In this document: in pieces, positions 1 to 8,487 of the stretch
Numbering within the stretch: the stretch's first letter is position 1
Layout: each line of letters opens with the position of its first letter
Notes under the pieces: generated by a model
Databases searched by the model: none
Told to the model about the DNA's origin: nothing
The model's input: the letters and a program-made list of their open reading frames with translations, nothing else
Origin: Citromicrobium bathyomarinum
Lineage (GTDB): Bacteria > Pseudomonadota > Alphaproteobacteria > Sphingomonadales > Sphingomonadaceae
Length of the DNA stretch: 64,000 nt
Reading direction: 5' to 3'
NCBI GenBank assembly: GCA_001306305.2
Contig: CP155577.1
Location: forward strand, 1,281,001 to 1,345,000
Made by a program: the position numbers and the translations under genes

Positions 1-1
1 C

Positions 2-160
2 GACTACCTGCTGACCGATCTGCGCGGCGAGTTGCACGTGAGCGGGCCGCTGATACTCTATGGCCGGGTCGAGAACCTGTTCGACACCGACTACGTCACC
101 GCCAAGGGGTACGGCACGCTCGGCCGCAGCGTTCATATCGGAGTTAGGACGCGGCTGTGA
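2..160 (+). CDS. TonB-dependent receptor, C-terminal end (partial, BtuB-like)
   Basis: The first 53 codons are the last part of an outer-membrane TonB-dependent receptor; the rest lies left of the window. The visible tail has the typical terminal beta-strand pattern: a YGRVENLFDTDY block, then a glycine-rich turn and a final strand ending in an aromatic-poor RTRL. The stop codon overlaps the GTG start of the next gene by four bases (GTGA), so it is co-transcribed with the cobalamin genes. A vitamin B12/cobinamide receptor (BtuB) is the natural call from that context, but the plug domain and TonB box are not visible, so the substrate is inferred. Any cobalamin riboswitch would lie upstream of this gene, outside the window. 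Confidence 0.8.
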   Translation, partial: DYLLTDLRGELHVSGPLILYGRVENLFDTDYVTAKGYGTLGRSVHIGVRTRL

Positions 161-567
161 CGCTGGCGCCTGCCAGCAGCGGCGCGTCTGTCGTCGTGTG
201 CAGCACCTGCCGCCTGTCCGCCGATCGTCGCGAAGACGACGACGGGCAGCGCGGCGGCGCGCGCCTCGCGGAGGCGCTGCGTGCGGCACAGGGCGCGAGC
301 GAGCGCTATGCCGACATCGCGATCGAGGAGATGCCCTGTCTGTTCGCGTGCCAGCGGCACTGCACCGTGCATGTGCGCGGGCCGGGCAAGATCGGCTATG
401 TGCTGGGCGACTTCGCACCCGACAGCGAGAGCGCCGAGGCGATCCTCGAATACACCGCCCATCACGCTGAAAGCGAGCACGGCAAGGTCGCCTATGCGAA
501 ATGGCCCGAAGGGGTGAAGGGCCACTTCATCGTGCGCGTGCCGCCCGAAGGAAAGGTCGCGACATGA
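157..567 (+). CDS. DUF1636 family putative metal-binding protein of the cobalamin operon
   Basis: 136 residues, GTG start fused to the receptor stop (GTGA). The N-terminal CSTC motif (near residues 15-18) and the later cysteines in a CLFACQRHC segment (near residues 60-68) form a CxxC...CxxxCxxxC set like a thioredoxin-fold [2Fe-2S] ferredoxin. This is the DUF1636 pattern, a family often found in alphaproteobacterial cobalamin clusters. Its biochemical role is not established; a role in redox or metal handling for corrinoid synthesis is inferred only from the neighbours and the cysteines. The stop overlaps the ATG of cobT (ATGA), supporting translational coupling. Confidence 0.8.
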   Translation: MTLAPASSGASVVVCSTCRLSADRREDDDGQRGGARLAEALRAAQGASERYADIAIEEMPCLFACQRHCTVHVRGPGKIGYVLGDFAPDSESAEAILEYTAHHAESEHGKVAYAKWPEGVKGHFIVRVPPEGKVAT

Positions 568-1580
568 TCGCTTTCGCCGATCCCGCCGCGTTCGCCCATG
601 CGCTTGCTACGCTGCCCGAGCCCGATCCGAAGGTGCGTGCCGCTGCGAGCGCGCGGCAGGCGGAGCTGACCAAACCGGCGGGTTCACTCGGCAGGCTGGA
701 GGAGATCGCGGTCTTCATGGCGGGTTGGCAGAACACGCCCCGACCCACGCTCGAACGGATTGATGTGGTGGTGTTCGCGGGCAATCACGGCTGCGCGGCG
801 CAAGGCGTAAGCGCCTTTCCCACCGAGGTGACCGCGCAGATGGTCGCGAACTTCCAGCACGGCGGGGCTGCGATCAACGCGCTCAGCCATGCCTGCGGGG
901 CGAGCCTTGCCGTGATCCCGCTCGACCTCGACAGGCCGACCGCCGATATCTCGCGCGCACCCGCGATGAGCGAGGCGGAATGCCTCGACGCGCTGAACCG
1001 CGGTGCGGCTGCGGTGCCGGACGGATGCCAGCTGTTCGTCCCCGGCGAGATGGGCATCGGCAATACCACCCCCGCAGCTGCGTTGTGCGCCGCCGCGCTT
1101 GGGGGCGAGGCCGAGGCATGGGTCGGCCGAGGCACCGGCGTCGACGATACGATCCTCGCCCGCAAGCGCGCGCTCGTCGACAATGCGCTGGCCCTGCATG
1201 GCACTGCATGCACCAATGCCTTTGAAACGCTGCGCCGGCTCGGCGGGCGCGAGATCGCGGCGATGGCGGGGGCGGTCCTCGCCGCGCGCCACAAACGCAT
1301 ACCGGTGATGCTCGACGGGTTCATCGGCTGCGCGGCCATCGCGCCGCTCGCGGCAGAGGCACCGGGCATCGTCGATCACTGCCTCGCGGCGCATCGCTCT
1401 GCCGAGAATGCGCATGGTCGCCTGCTTGGCGCGCTCGGGCTCGTTCCGCTGCTCGCGCTCGACATGCGGCTGGGCGAAGGCTCCGGCGCGGCGGTGGCGG
1501 TGCAGATCGTCCGCTCCGCACTGGCCGCGCATGAGCGGATGGCGACTTTCGCCGAAGCTGCGGTGGCAGGGGCGACGTGA
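564..1580 (+). CDS. cobT: Nicotinate-nucleotide-dimethylbenzimidazole phosphoribosyltransferase
   Basis: 338 residues, the usual CobT length. It makes alpha-ribazole phosphate from dimethylbenzimidazole and nicotinate mononucleotide for the lower ligand of cobalamin. Visible family features: an N-terminal LTKPAGSLGRLEEIA signature, an AGNHGCAAQGVSAFP motif, EMGIGNTTPAAA in the middle, and near the C-terminus RLGEGSGAAVA, which carries the catalytic glutamate. The ATG at 564 is chosen because it forms an ATGA overlap with the upstream stop and begins the family's normal N-terminus; an in-frame ATG at 501 would only add an unrelated leader inside the DUF1636 gene. The cobC phosphatase follows with a GTGA overlap. 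Confidence 0.96.
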   Translation: MIAFADPAAFAHALATLPEPDPKVRAAASARQAELTKPAGSLGRLEEIAVFMAGWQNTPRPTLERIDVVVFAGNHGCAAQGVSAFPTEVTAQMVANFQHGGAAINALSHACGASLAVIPLDLDRPTADISRAPAMSEAECLDALNRGAAAVPDGCQLFVPGEMGIGNTTPAAALCAAALGGEAEAWVGRGTGVDDTILARKRALVDNALALHGTACTNAFETLRRLGGREIAAMAGAVLAARHKRIPVMLDGFIGCAAIAPLAAEAPGIVDHCLAAHRSAENAHGRLLGALGLVPLLALDMRLGEGSGAAVAVQIVRSALAAHERMATFAEAAVAGAT

Positions 1581-2152
1581 AGCCCTTCGACCTCCATCTG
1601 CTACGCCACGGCCCCCCGCTGCGCACCGGGCTGATGCTGGGTCATCATGACGAACCGGCGGCCCCGGGCGCACACCGTGCGCTGGTCGACCATGCGCAGG
1701 GTCTGGGCGCGGCGGAAGTGATCTCGTCGGACCTCAGCCGCGCGAGCGATGGCGCACGCGCGATTGCCGATTCACGCGCCCTTCCGCTGCGGATTGATCC
1801 GCGTTGGAGGGAGCTCGATTTCGGCGAGTGGGACGGCAAGCCATCCGCCGCGCTGGACCCACGGCAGCTCGAGGATTTCTGGGCCGATCCCGATGCCAAC
1901 CCGCCGCCCGATGGCGAGCGGTGGAGCGACCTTCGCAGCAGGATCCGCGAGGCCATCGCCGAGCTGGACACAACCGCCATCGTGGTCTCGCATGCCGGGG
2001 CGATGCGGGCGGCGGTCTCGGTTCTCACGGGGCTGGATCATCGCGCCGTCTGGGCGTTCGACCTTCCCTATGGCGCCTTGCTCTCGATCCGCGTCTGGCG
2101 CGGCGAGGGGAGCGAACTGGCAAGCGGACAGATCGTCGGCCTGCGGACATGA
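1577..2152 (+). CDS. cobC: Histidine phosphatase family protein, alpha-ribazole phosphatase (CobC type)
   Basis: 191 residues with the phosphoglycerate-mutase-like fold: the RHG motif at the N-terminus (LLRHGPP), an ELDFGEWDG segment carrying the conserved Glu, and a second catalytic histidine in SHAGAMRAAV. In the cobalamin context it should dephosphorylate alpha-ribazole-5'-phosphate (or adenosylcobalamin-5'-phosphate), next to CobT and CobS. GTG start overlapping the cobT stop. The family is broad, so the exact substrate rests on the operon. Note that some alphaproteobacterial literature uses the name cobC for the decarboxylase encoded two genes further on. Confidence 0.88.
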   Translation: MKPFDLHLLRHGPPLRTGLMLGHHDEPAAPGAHRALVDHAQGLGAAEVISSDLSRASDGARAIADSRALPLRIDPRWRELDFGEWDGKPSAALDPRQLEDFWADPDANPPPDGERWSDLRSRIREAIAELDTTAIVVSHAGAMRAAVSVLTGLDHRAVWAFDLPYGALLSIRVWRGEGSELASGQIVGLRT

Positions 2153-2859
2153 AATCGCTCGTCCTCGCCATCCAGTTCATGACGCGCGTGCCGCTGCCTG
2201 CGGTCGACGCGGACATGCGCGATATGGCGGGCGCGATGCGCTGGTTTCCGCTGACAGGCGTGATCGTGGGGCTGGCGGTGTGGGGCGCGGTTTGGGCGGG
2301 CGGATTGGTCGATCCGCTGGTCGCGGGCGCGGCGGGGCTTATCGTCTGGGCGGCGATCACCGGCGCGCTTCACCTCGATGGCCTGGGCGACGTGGCCGAC
2401 GCATCGGGCGGGGCGCACAAGGACGCCAGTCGGATCTCGGAGATACTTGCCGATCCGCATATCGGCAGTTTCGGAGTGGTCGCCATCGGCTTGCAGCTGT
2501 GCGCCAAGTTTGCGCTGCTTTCGGGGCTTTCGAGAGGGAGCGATTTCTGGGTGTTGCCCGCGATCTGTTGCATCGCCCGGCTGGGCCCTCTGCTGTGGGC
2601 CAAGTGTTTGCCGCCGCTGCATGAGGGTATGGGGACCCAGTTCGCGAGCGCGCTGCGCTGGTACGACCTGACAGGCTGGATCATTATCGCCGCGGTCCTG
2701 TGCTGGCTTGCGCCCGCATTCCTGGTGGCGGCTCCTGCGATAGGGTTGTGGGCGCTCTGGGTCCGTTCGCGCCTGGGCGGCATATCGGGCGATAGCCACG
2801 GCGCGGGGATCGAAATCGTCGAGAGCGTGCTGCTGCTCGCCTGGCTCGCCGCATCATGA
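2149..2859 (+). CDS. cobS: Adenosylcobinamide-GDP ribazoletransferase (cobalamin synthase)
   Basis: 236 residues of mostly hydrophobic sequence with about six membrane spans. The N-terminal LAIQFMTRVPLP and the HLDGLGDVADA motif (acidic, metal-binding) are diagnostic of CobS, the integral inner-membrane enzyme that joins adenosylcobinamide-GDP to alpha-ribazole (phosphate). The ATG at 2149 overlaps the upstream stop (ATGA). Longer in-frame starts inside cobC give a non-family leader and are rejected. It sits between cobC and cobD, so the last nucleotide-loop steps are made from one transcript. Confidence 0.95.
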   Translation: MKSLVLAIQFMTRVPLPAVDADMRDMAGAMRWFPLTGVIVGLAVWGAVWAGGLVDPLVAGAAGLIVWAAITGALHLDGLGDVADASGGAHKDASRISEILADPHIGSFGVVAIGLQLCAKFALLSGLSRGSDFWVLPAICCIARLGPLLWAKCLPPLHEGMGTQFASALRWYDLTGWIIIAAVLCWLAPAFLVAAPAIGLWALWVRSRLGGISGDSHGAGIEIVESVLLLAWLAAS

Positions 2860-3839
2860 GCGGCGCGTTCGACTGGCATGGCGGCAGGCTCGACGCGGCC
2901 TGCGCGCATTTCGGTGGAGCGCGGGAAGAGTGGCTCGACCTGTCGACCGGGATCAATCCGTACCCCTGGCCGGTGCCGGTCGATCTGGCGCCCGACTGGC
3001 ATGCTCTGCCCGATCCTTCCGCACTGGCCCGGCTGGAGGGCGTGGCCGCGCAGTATTTCTGCGTCGATCCCTCGCTCTGCTGCGCGGTGCCGGGCAGCGA
3101 GATCGGGTTGCGGCTGATTGCCGCGATCCTTGGCTTGCCGGGGGGCTATATCGAGCCGACCTATCGCACGCACGCCGCGATGTTCGCGCAGGCGCAGGCG
3201 GTGAAAGCTCCACGCGCCGACGACTTGGCGAATGCTCTCGTCATCGCCAATCCCAACAACCCCGATGGCCGCGTCACACCACCCGAGATGCTGCGCGAAT
3301 GGCTCGCGCTGCAGGAGACGGCGGGCGGCTGGCTGATCGTGGACGAGGCTTTCGTGGACACCATGCCGCAGATCAGCATCGCGGCGCAAGTCGACCCCGC
3401 GCGCCGACTGATCGTGCTGCGATCCTTCGGCAAGTTCTTCGGGCTGGCGGGCGTGCGGCTGGGCTTCGCGATCGCGCCGCCGGACGTCATCTCCGCACTG
3501 CGCAATCTGCTGGGCGACTGGCCCTTATCGGGCGCGGCACTCGCAATCGGTGAACGCGCCTATGCCGATAGAGCTTGGATCGACGCGACGCGCACCGCGC
3601 TTGCCACGCGCGCCGCGCAGTTCGACCGCATTCTGTCGCACCATGGCATGGCTCCGCAGGGCGCCTCGCCGCTGTTCCGGCTCGTCCGCGCTGAAAACGC
3701 GGGCGCGCTGTTCGATCGCCTCGCCCGACATCATATCCTGACGCGACCCTTCGCCGATCGCCCGGACTGGCTCCGCTTCGGCGTCCCGGCCGACGAAGCG
3801 CAGATGCAGCGCGTTGCTAGGGCGCCGGGCGATGGCTGA
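2856..3839 (+). CDS. cobD: Threonine-phosphate decarboxylase (PLP enzyme of aminopropanol synthesis)
   Basis: 327 residues, fold-type I PLP enzyme related to histidinol-phosphate aminotransferase. Visible: LSTGINPYPWPVP near the N-terminus, NPNNPDGR, DEAFVD, and SFGKFFGLAGVRLGF with the PLP lysine. It makes (R)-1-aminopropan-2-ol phosphate, the linker joined to cobyric acid by CbiB, which is the next gene. ATG overlaps the cobS stop (ATGA). Salmonella nomenclature is used here; the same protein is called CobC in Pseudomonas denitrificans nomenclature. Confidence 0.92.
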   Translation: MSGAFDWHGGRLDAACAHFGGAREEWLDLSTGINPYPWPVPVDLAPDWHALPDPSALARLEGVAAQYFCVDPSLCCAVPGSEIGLRLIAAILGLPGGYIEPTYRTHAAMFAQAQAVKAPRADDLANALVIANPNNPDGRVTPPEMLREWLALQETAGGWLIVDEAFVDTMPQISIAAQVDPARRLIVLRSFGKFFGLAGVRLGFAIAPPDVISALRNLLGDWPLSGAALAIGERAYADRAWIDATRTALATRAAQFDRILSHHGMAPQGASPLFRLVRAENAGALFDRLARHHILTRPFADRPDWLRFGVPADEAQMQRVARAPGDG

Positions 3840-4767
3840 TCCGGTGCTCGCCGCAGCGATGGCCCTGGATGCGGCGTTCGGCTGGCCCGGCTGGCTCTAC
3901 CGGCGCGTGGGCCATCCGGTCGGAGGGTTTGCGCGGATCATCTCGGCTGGCGCGGAGATGCTCAACCGCCCCCAGTACAGCGCATCGCAACGACGGCTCG
4001 GGGGGATCGCGACCTTGCTCGCGGTCGTGACGACTGCCGGTCTGATCGCGTGGGCCGCGCAAGCCATCGTCCGGCAGATGCTGGGCGACAACGGCTGGCT
4101 AGTCGTCGCGCTCCTCGCCTTTCCCGCCATCGCCCAGCGCAGCCTGATCGACCATGTGCGTGCGGTGTCTAGCGCGCTCGCCACCGGCGATCTTACTGCC
4201 GCGCGGCAGGCGGTGGCGATGATCGTGGGCCGCGATACCGCAGCGCTGGACGAGGCCGGCGTGGCGCGCGCGGCGATCGAGAGCCTCGCGGAAAGCTTTT
4301 GCGACGGAGTGATCGCGCCCATCTTCTGGTTCGCGGTCCTGGGCCTGCCCGGCATCTGGATGTTCAAGGCAATCAACACCGCCGACAGCATGATCGGCCA
4401 TATCGAGGAGCCGTGGCGCGATTTCGGTTGGGCGGCTGCGCGGATCGACGATGTCGCGAATTTCCTGCCCGCACGCCTCGCCGCGATCTTGATCTGCCTC
4501 GCCGGGCTTGGCGGCTGGCGGATCATGTGGCGCGACCATGCGCGCCACGCATCTCCCAATGCGGGTTGGCCCGAAGCGGCGATGGCAGGCGCGCTTGGCG
4601 TTCGCCTTGCCGGACCGATCAGCTACGACGGGGTCGGGCATGACACGCCCTTCATCGGCAGCGGCGGCGAGGCGACGCCCGGCGATCTCCGCAGGGCGAT
4701 CCGGATCGTCTCGCTCGCCTGGGTTATCACCTTCTTGATTGCGGGAGCATTTGCATGGCTGGCCTGA
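3832..4767 (+). CDS. cbiB: Adenosylcobinamide-phosphate synthase
   Basis: 311 residues, multi-pass membrane protein of the CbiB/CobD family, which attaches aminopropanol phosphate to adenosylcobyric acid. The N-terminus (AAAMALDAAFGWPGWLYRRVGHPVG), the internal GRDTAALDEAGVARAAIESLAESFCDGVIAP stretch and FKAINTADSMIGH are strong family signatures. The ATG at 3832 begins the family N-terminus and overlaps the upstream gene by 8 bp; an in-frame ATG at 3814 would add six residues. The end overlaps cobQ by 13 bp. Confidence 0.95.
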   Translation: MADPVLAAAMALDAAFGWPGWLYRRVGHPVGGFARIISAGAEMLNRPQYSASQRRLGGIATLLAVVTTAGLIAWAAQAIVRQMLGDNGWLVVALLAFPAIAQRSLIDHVRAVSSALATGDLTAARQAVAMIVGRDTAALDEAGVARAAIESLAESFCDGVIAPIFWFAVLGLPGIWMFKAINTADSMIGHIEEPWRDFGWAAARIDDVANFLPARLAAILICLAGLGGWRIMWRDHARHASPNAGWPEAAMAGALGVRLAGPISYDGVGHDTPFIGSGGEATPGDLRRAIRIVSLAWVITFLIAGAFAWLA

Positions 4768-6212
4768 TGCTGCAGGGGACAGGCTCCGACGTGGGCAAGT
4801 CGGTGCTGGTGGCGGGCCTGTGCCGCGCGCTCGCCAATCGCGGGATCGCGGTGCTGCCGTTCAAGCCGCAGAATATGTCCAACAATGCCGCCGTCACGCC
4901 CGAAGGCGGCGAGATCGGGCGCGCACAGGCATTGCAGGCGGTGGCCGCGCGGGCGGAGCTGCATGTCGACATGAACCCCGTGCTGCTCAAGCCGCAGGCG
5001 GACCATACCTCGCAGGTCGTGGTCCATGGCAGGATGCGCGGCACGCTGGGTTCGGGATCGTTCAGGCAGGCGCGGGGTGCCCTGCTGGGCGAAGTGATGG
5101 AGAGCTATCGTCGCCTTTCGGCGCGGTGCGATATCGTGGTCGTCGAAGGCGCCGGATCGCCCGCGGAGATCAATCTGCGCGCGGGCGACATCGCTAACAT
5201 GGGCTTTGCGCGCGCCGCCGAGGTCCCGGTCGTGCTGGTCGGCGATATCGACCGCGGCGGCGTGATCGCGGCGCTGGCCGGAACGCGCGCCGTGATCGAC
5301 CCTGCCGATGCGGCGACGATCCGCGGCTTCATCGTCAACAAATTCCGCGGCGACCCCGCGCTATTCACCGATGGCTATGCCGCTATCGAGCAACTGACCC
5401 GATGGCGCGGCTATGGTGTGGTTCCGTGGCTCGCCAAGGCACATCATTTGCCGAGCGAGGATGCGGTTGTCCTCGAACGCGCAGCCGCCGCCAGTTCCGG
5501 CCCGAAACGCATCGCCTGCCCGATCCTGCCGCGCATCGCCAATTTCGACGATCTCGATGCGCTGAAATCCGAACCCTCGGTCGAACTCGTGATGGTGCCG
5601 CCCGATGCGCCGATCCCGGTGGTCGATATGATCGTGCTGCCCGGCTCCAAGGCGACCATCGCCGACCTTGCGTTCATCCGCGAACAGGGCTGGGACATCG
5701 ACATTATCGCCCACCACCGGCGCGGAGGCACGGTGCTGGGGATTTGCGGCGGCTACCAGATGCTGGGCCGCTCGATCGACGATCCGCGCGGCATCGAAGG
5801 CGCGGCGGGGCGAGCGGACGGGCTCGGCCTGCTCGACGTGGAAACCGTGCTGACCGGCGACAAGCGGGTCAGCCAGGTGCAGGGCAGGGCGCTCGACGCC
5901 GAGTTTGCCGGTTACGAGATCCACATCGGCCAGACCACCGGCACTGATACGACGCGCCCCTTTGCCATGCTGGGCGAAGGCCATGCAGACGGAGCGCAGA
6001 GTGCCGACGGCACGGTGATGGGGACCTATTGCCACGGATTGCTGGAATCGGGCCCCTTGCGCCGCGCGCTGCTGGCGAAGATCGACGCTCCCTCGCACGC
6101 GCAGCCGCATGCGGACCGGGTCGACGCGGCGCTGGAGGATATCGCGGCCACGCTGGAAGAGGCGCTCGACGTCGACGGTCTCATCGCGCTGGCAAGGGAG
6201 AACGCCATATGA
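4755..6212 (+). CDS. cobQ: Cobyric acid synthase (glutamine-hydrolysing amidase)
   Basis: 485 residues, normal CobQ length. The N-terminal dethiobiotin-synthetase-like ATPase domain shows MLQGTGSDVGKSVLVAGL (P-loop) and PFKPQNMSNNA. The C-terminal class I glutamine amidotransferase domain shows TVLGICGGYQMLG with the nucleophilic cysteine and GTYCHGLLESGP with the catalytic histidine. It amidates the b, d, e and g side chains of the corrin ring using glutamine. It starts inside the cbiB end (13 bp overlap) and runs into cobU with an ATGA overlap. Confidence 0.96.
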   Translation: MAGLMLQGTGSDVGKSVLVAGLCRALANRGIAVLPFKPQNMSNNAAVTPEGGEIGRAQALQAVAARAELHVDMNPVLLKPQADHTSQVVVHGRMRGTLGSGSFRQARGALLGEVMESYRRLSARCDIVVVEGAGSPAEINLRAGDIANMGFARAAEVPVVLVGDIDRGGVIAALAGTRAVIDPADAATIRGFIVNKFRGDPALFTDGYAAIEQLTRWRGYGVVPWLAKAHHLPSEDAVVLERAAAASSGPKRIACPILPRIANFDDLDALKSEPSVELVMVPPDAPIPVVDMIVLPGSKATIADLAFIREQGWDIDIIAHHRRGGTVLGICGGYQMLGRSIDDPRGIEGAAGRADGLGLLDVETVLTGDKRVSQVQGRALDAEFAGYEIHIGQTTGTDTTRPFAMLGEGHADGAQSADGTVMGTYCHGLLESGPLRRALLAKIDAPSHAQPHADRVDAALEDIAATLEEALDVDGLIALARENAI

Positions 6213-6712
6213 CGAGCCTGCTGGTCTTAGGAGGCGCGCGCTCGGGCAAAAGCCGGTACGCGCAGCAACGCAGCGAAGCGATCGACGGACGCCTTGCCTA
6301 TATCGCGACGGCGGAAGCGCGCGACGACGAGATGCACCAGCGGATTGACCGTCACCGCGCAGATCGCGGCGAACGGTGGTTCACCATCGAAGCTCCGCTC
6401 GACCTGCCGGCCGCGATCGCGGAGGCGGATGCAAAGGCCGATGCAATCCTCGTCGATTGCCTGACGCTGTGGCTGTCCAACCTCATCCTCGCCGATCGGC
6501 CGGTGCCGGTCGATGCGCTCGAGCGTGCGATCGGCGAATGCCGTCATCCGATCGCCCTGGTCGCGAACGAGGTCGGCTTTGGCATCGTGCCGGACAATGC
6601 CCTTGCCCGCCGCTTCCGGGACGAAGCGGGGAGGCTCAACCAGCGGATTGCCGGCGTCGTGGACGAAGTCGTCCTGGTGGCGGCGGGGCTGCCGCTATCT
6701 CTGAAAGCATGA
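6209..6712 (+). CDS. cobU: Adenosylcobinamide kinase / cobinamide-phosphate guanylyltransferase
   Basis: 167 residues, the usual CobU/CobP size. N-terminal P-loop LVLGGARSGKSRYAQ, then CLTLWLSNL and NEVGFGIVPDNALARRFRDE, are family motifs. It phosphorylates adenosylcobinamide and then transfers GMP, giving the substrate of CobS. ATG overlaps the cobQ stop (ATGA); a longer in-frame reading inside cobQ lacks family similarity. It is the last gene of the operon; no strong hairpin plus U-run is visible in the following 80 bp. Confidence 0.95.
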   Translation: MTSLLVLGGARSGKSRYAQQRSEAIDGRLAYIATAEARDDEMHQRIDRHRADRGERWFTIEAPLDLPAAIAEADAKADAILVDCLTLWLSNLILADRPVPVDALERAIGECRHPIALVANEVGFGIVPDNALARRFRDEAGRLNQRIAGVVDEVVLVAAGLPLSLKA

Positions 6713-6790
6713 GTCGCCAATGGCGTATTTCCGGCCGGGGAAAGGCTACCTCACAGGCCGTGTTGTATAACCAGCGGGCATCGTAGTCGG

Positions 6791-6814
6791 AAAATGGCGG
6801 AGACGAAGCGGTTC
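6791..6814. repeat. Degraded copy of the tRNA-Ser 3' end (possible att remnant)
   Basis: Fifteen bases (AAAATGGCGGAGACG) are identical to 28220-28234, which span the encoded CCA end, discriminator and acceptor strand of tRNA-Ser plus four flanking bases. Identity continues at 6 of the next 9 bases, including the T-loop TTC. The orientation is direct. The copy lies on the 3' side of the tRNA, which is the geometry left by integration into a tRNA 3' end. No integrase is visible near either copy, so the att interpretation is inference. The rest of 6713-6940 shows no gene. Confidence 0.45.
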
Positions 6815-6940
6815 TGCCTTCTCGTCCAAGTATGTTCTACGCAGGGTCACTCAAGCCGATGCGCTCGATATTTCATTTTGGTCGCTTCGGTCGACGGCAC
6901 TGCGGGCCGACGTGTTGCGCGGTGTCAGGTCTTGAAGCCG

Positions 6941-7963
6941 CTAGGAGGTGCGCAATTCGGTGAGTCTCTTTTCCCACATCAGCGCATGTTCGATGATCTT
7001 GTCGAGATTGTCGTAACGCGGCGTCCACGGAACGGTCGCGCGCAGCAGCGAACTGTCGGCGACGAGCATTGCCGGGTCGCCCGCGCGGCGCTCGCCAAAG
7101 ACGCGTTCGATCTGGCCTCCCGTCACCCGGTCGACCGCGTCGAGCACTTCGAGCACGGAGAACCCGCGTCCGTAGCCGCAATTCATCGTCATCGACCGTT
7201 CCGGCTCGGCGATCAGCGCATCGAGCGCCAGCACATGCGCTGCGGCCAGATCGCTGACATGGATATAGTCGCGCACGCCGGTGCCGTCGGGCGTGTCGTA
7301 ATCGGTCCCGAACACGCTCACCGCATCGCGCTTGCCCAGCGCGGCTTCGACAGCGACCTTGATCAGGTGTGTCGCTCCCGCGGTCGACTGCCCCGTGCGC
7401 GCTTGCGGATCGGCCCCGGCCACGTTGAAATAGCGCAGCGCGCAGAAGTTGATCGGATGGGCATGGGCGGTATCCGCGAGCATCTGCTCGGTCATCAGCT
7501 TGGACCAGCCATAGGGGTTGATCGGCACGGTCGGCGTCTGCTCCGTCACCGGCGAGACATCGGGCACGCCGTATGTGGCGGCAGTGGAGCTGAACAGGAT
7601 ATGCGGCACGCCAGCCGCCACCGCAGCCTCGATCAGGCCACGGCTCTTCACCGTATTGTTTTCGTAATACCACAATGGCTTGGCGACCGATTCAGGCACG
7701 ATGATCGAGCCTGCAAAGTGCATTACTGCGCCTTTGCCATCGCCCATGCCCTGTTCGGCAAAGACACGTGCAAGCAGATCGCGGTCGGCGATATCACCTT
7801 CGTAGAAAGGGACGTCCTCAGGTACCGCGAAGCGGAAGCCGGTCGAAAGGTTGTCGATCACCACCACCGGGCGGCCGGCGTCGCGCAGCGCGTGAACGGC
7901 GTGGCTACCGATATAGCCTGCACCGCCGGTTACGAGGGCGGGGCTTTTATCCATTCTCTCCAT
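6941..7963 (-). CDS. galE: UDP-glucose 4-epimerase
   Basis: 340 residues, extended short-chain dehydrogenase. TGGAGYIGSH near the N-terminus binds NAD; SSTAATYG carries the catalytic Ser/Thr region and NPYGWSK the Tyr-x3-Lys pair; ALRYFNVAGAD and RDYIHVSDLAAAH are GalE signatures. It interconverts UDP-glucose and UDP-galactose, providing galactosyl donors, most likely for the exopolysaccharide made by the cluster downstream. The ATG at 7963 is used; a second ATG at 7954 would remove three residues. No sigma-54 promoter like those of the EPS operons is seen upstream. Confidence 0.95.
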   Translation of the reverse strand: MERMDKSPALVTGGAGYIGSHAVHALRDAGRPVVVIDNLSTGFRFAVPEDVPFYEGDIADRDLLARVFAEQGMGDGKGAVMHFAGSIIVPESVAKPLWYYENNTVKSRGLIEAAVAAGVPHILFSSTAATYGVPDVSPVTEQTPTVPINPYGWSKLMTEQMLADTAHAHPINFCALRYFNVAGADPQARTGQSTAGATHLIKVAVEAALGKRDAVSVFGTDYDTPDGTGVRDYIHVSDLAAAHVLALDALIAEPERSMTMNCGYGRGFSVLEVLDAVDRVTGGQIERVFGERRAGDPAMLVADSSLLRATVPWTPRYDNLDKIIEHALMWEKRLTELRTS

Positions 7964-8487
7964 GGGTTCTCAAATACGTCCACTTGGGATCAGATCAAGC
8001 GAAGCCTCTATTCACAATACCTATGCAGATTCGTTAATTCATCGCGGTCGGTTTGTTTCAACCATTCTCATCTTTCTCGACCGTCACGCTCCGCTATGCC
8101 GATTTCGGGCGCGATGCGGGTTCGGGCTTCAATCCGGGGGTCGATGGTGCCTCGAGGGCTTGCAATTGATTGTTTTTAAGGGATGGTTTACCATCTTTCC
8201 TCGAAACCGGAGCGCTACGCAGCGGGTCTTTCCAAGCGAGGCCAGATATCTTCTGACTTGCGAATTGAATCTCAATTACTGTGCTGCCTGGGACTCTTAC
8301 GCGCTCGGGACAGAGCGATTTCTTGAATGCCACTATTTGGAAAAATCGGCGTGAGGCGGCTATTGGAAGAAGAGGACCGCGCGCGTTCGTAGACCTTAGC
8401 ATCGGGGGGCTTGCTGAAGGTCCTCGCTTAATGGTTCGGAAACCGCTGCCCTGTACCAATCTAGAAGACCTAAAGTTTGGAAATACC
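7964..8487. other. 524-bp gene-free interval, lower GC
   Basis: This stretch between divergent galE and the GAF gene is visibly more AT-rich than its surroundings. It holds no ORF with recognisable protein features; the + frame that reads into the GAF gene from 8281 has an arginine-rich non-family leader. One perfect short palindrome (GATGGTTTACCATC, 8182-8195) is present, of unknown meaning. Promoters for galE and for the GAF/kinase genes should lie here, but none matches a consensus well enough to call. Confidence 0.5.

Noticed and set aside
1..160. Possible cobalamin riboswitch for the cob operon
   Set aside because: The window starts inside the receptor gene; any riboswitch would be upstream and cannot be seen.
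6713..6940. Integrase or transposase expected beside the tRNA-derived repeat
   Set aside because: No frame here or near the tRNA shows recombinase motifs, so the island idea rests only on the repeat and geometry.
6794..8179. A 461-codon plus-strand frame opposite galE
   Set aside because: It is the antisense of galE; the protein is rich in His/Arg with no domain, while the minus strand gives a perfect GalE.
8182..8195. Perfect palindrome GATGGTTTACCATC in the galE-GAF interval
   Set aside because: Single short dyad with no second copy and no placement clue; chance is likely.
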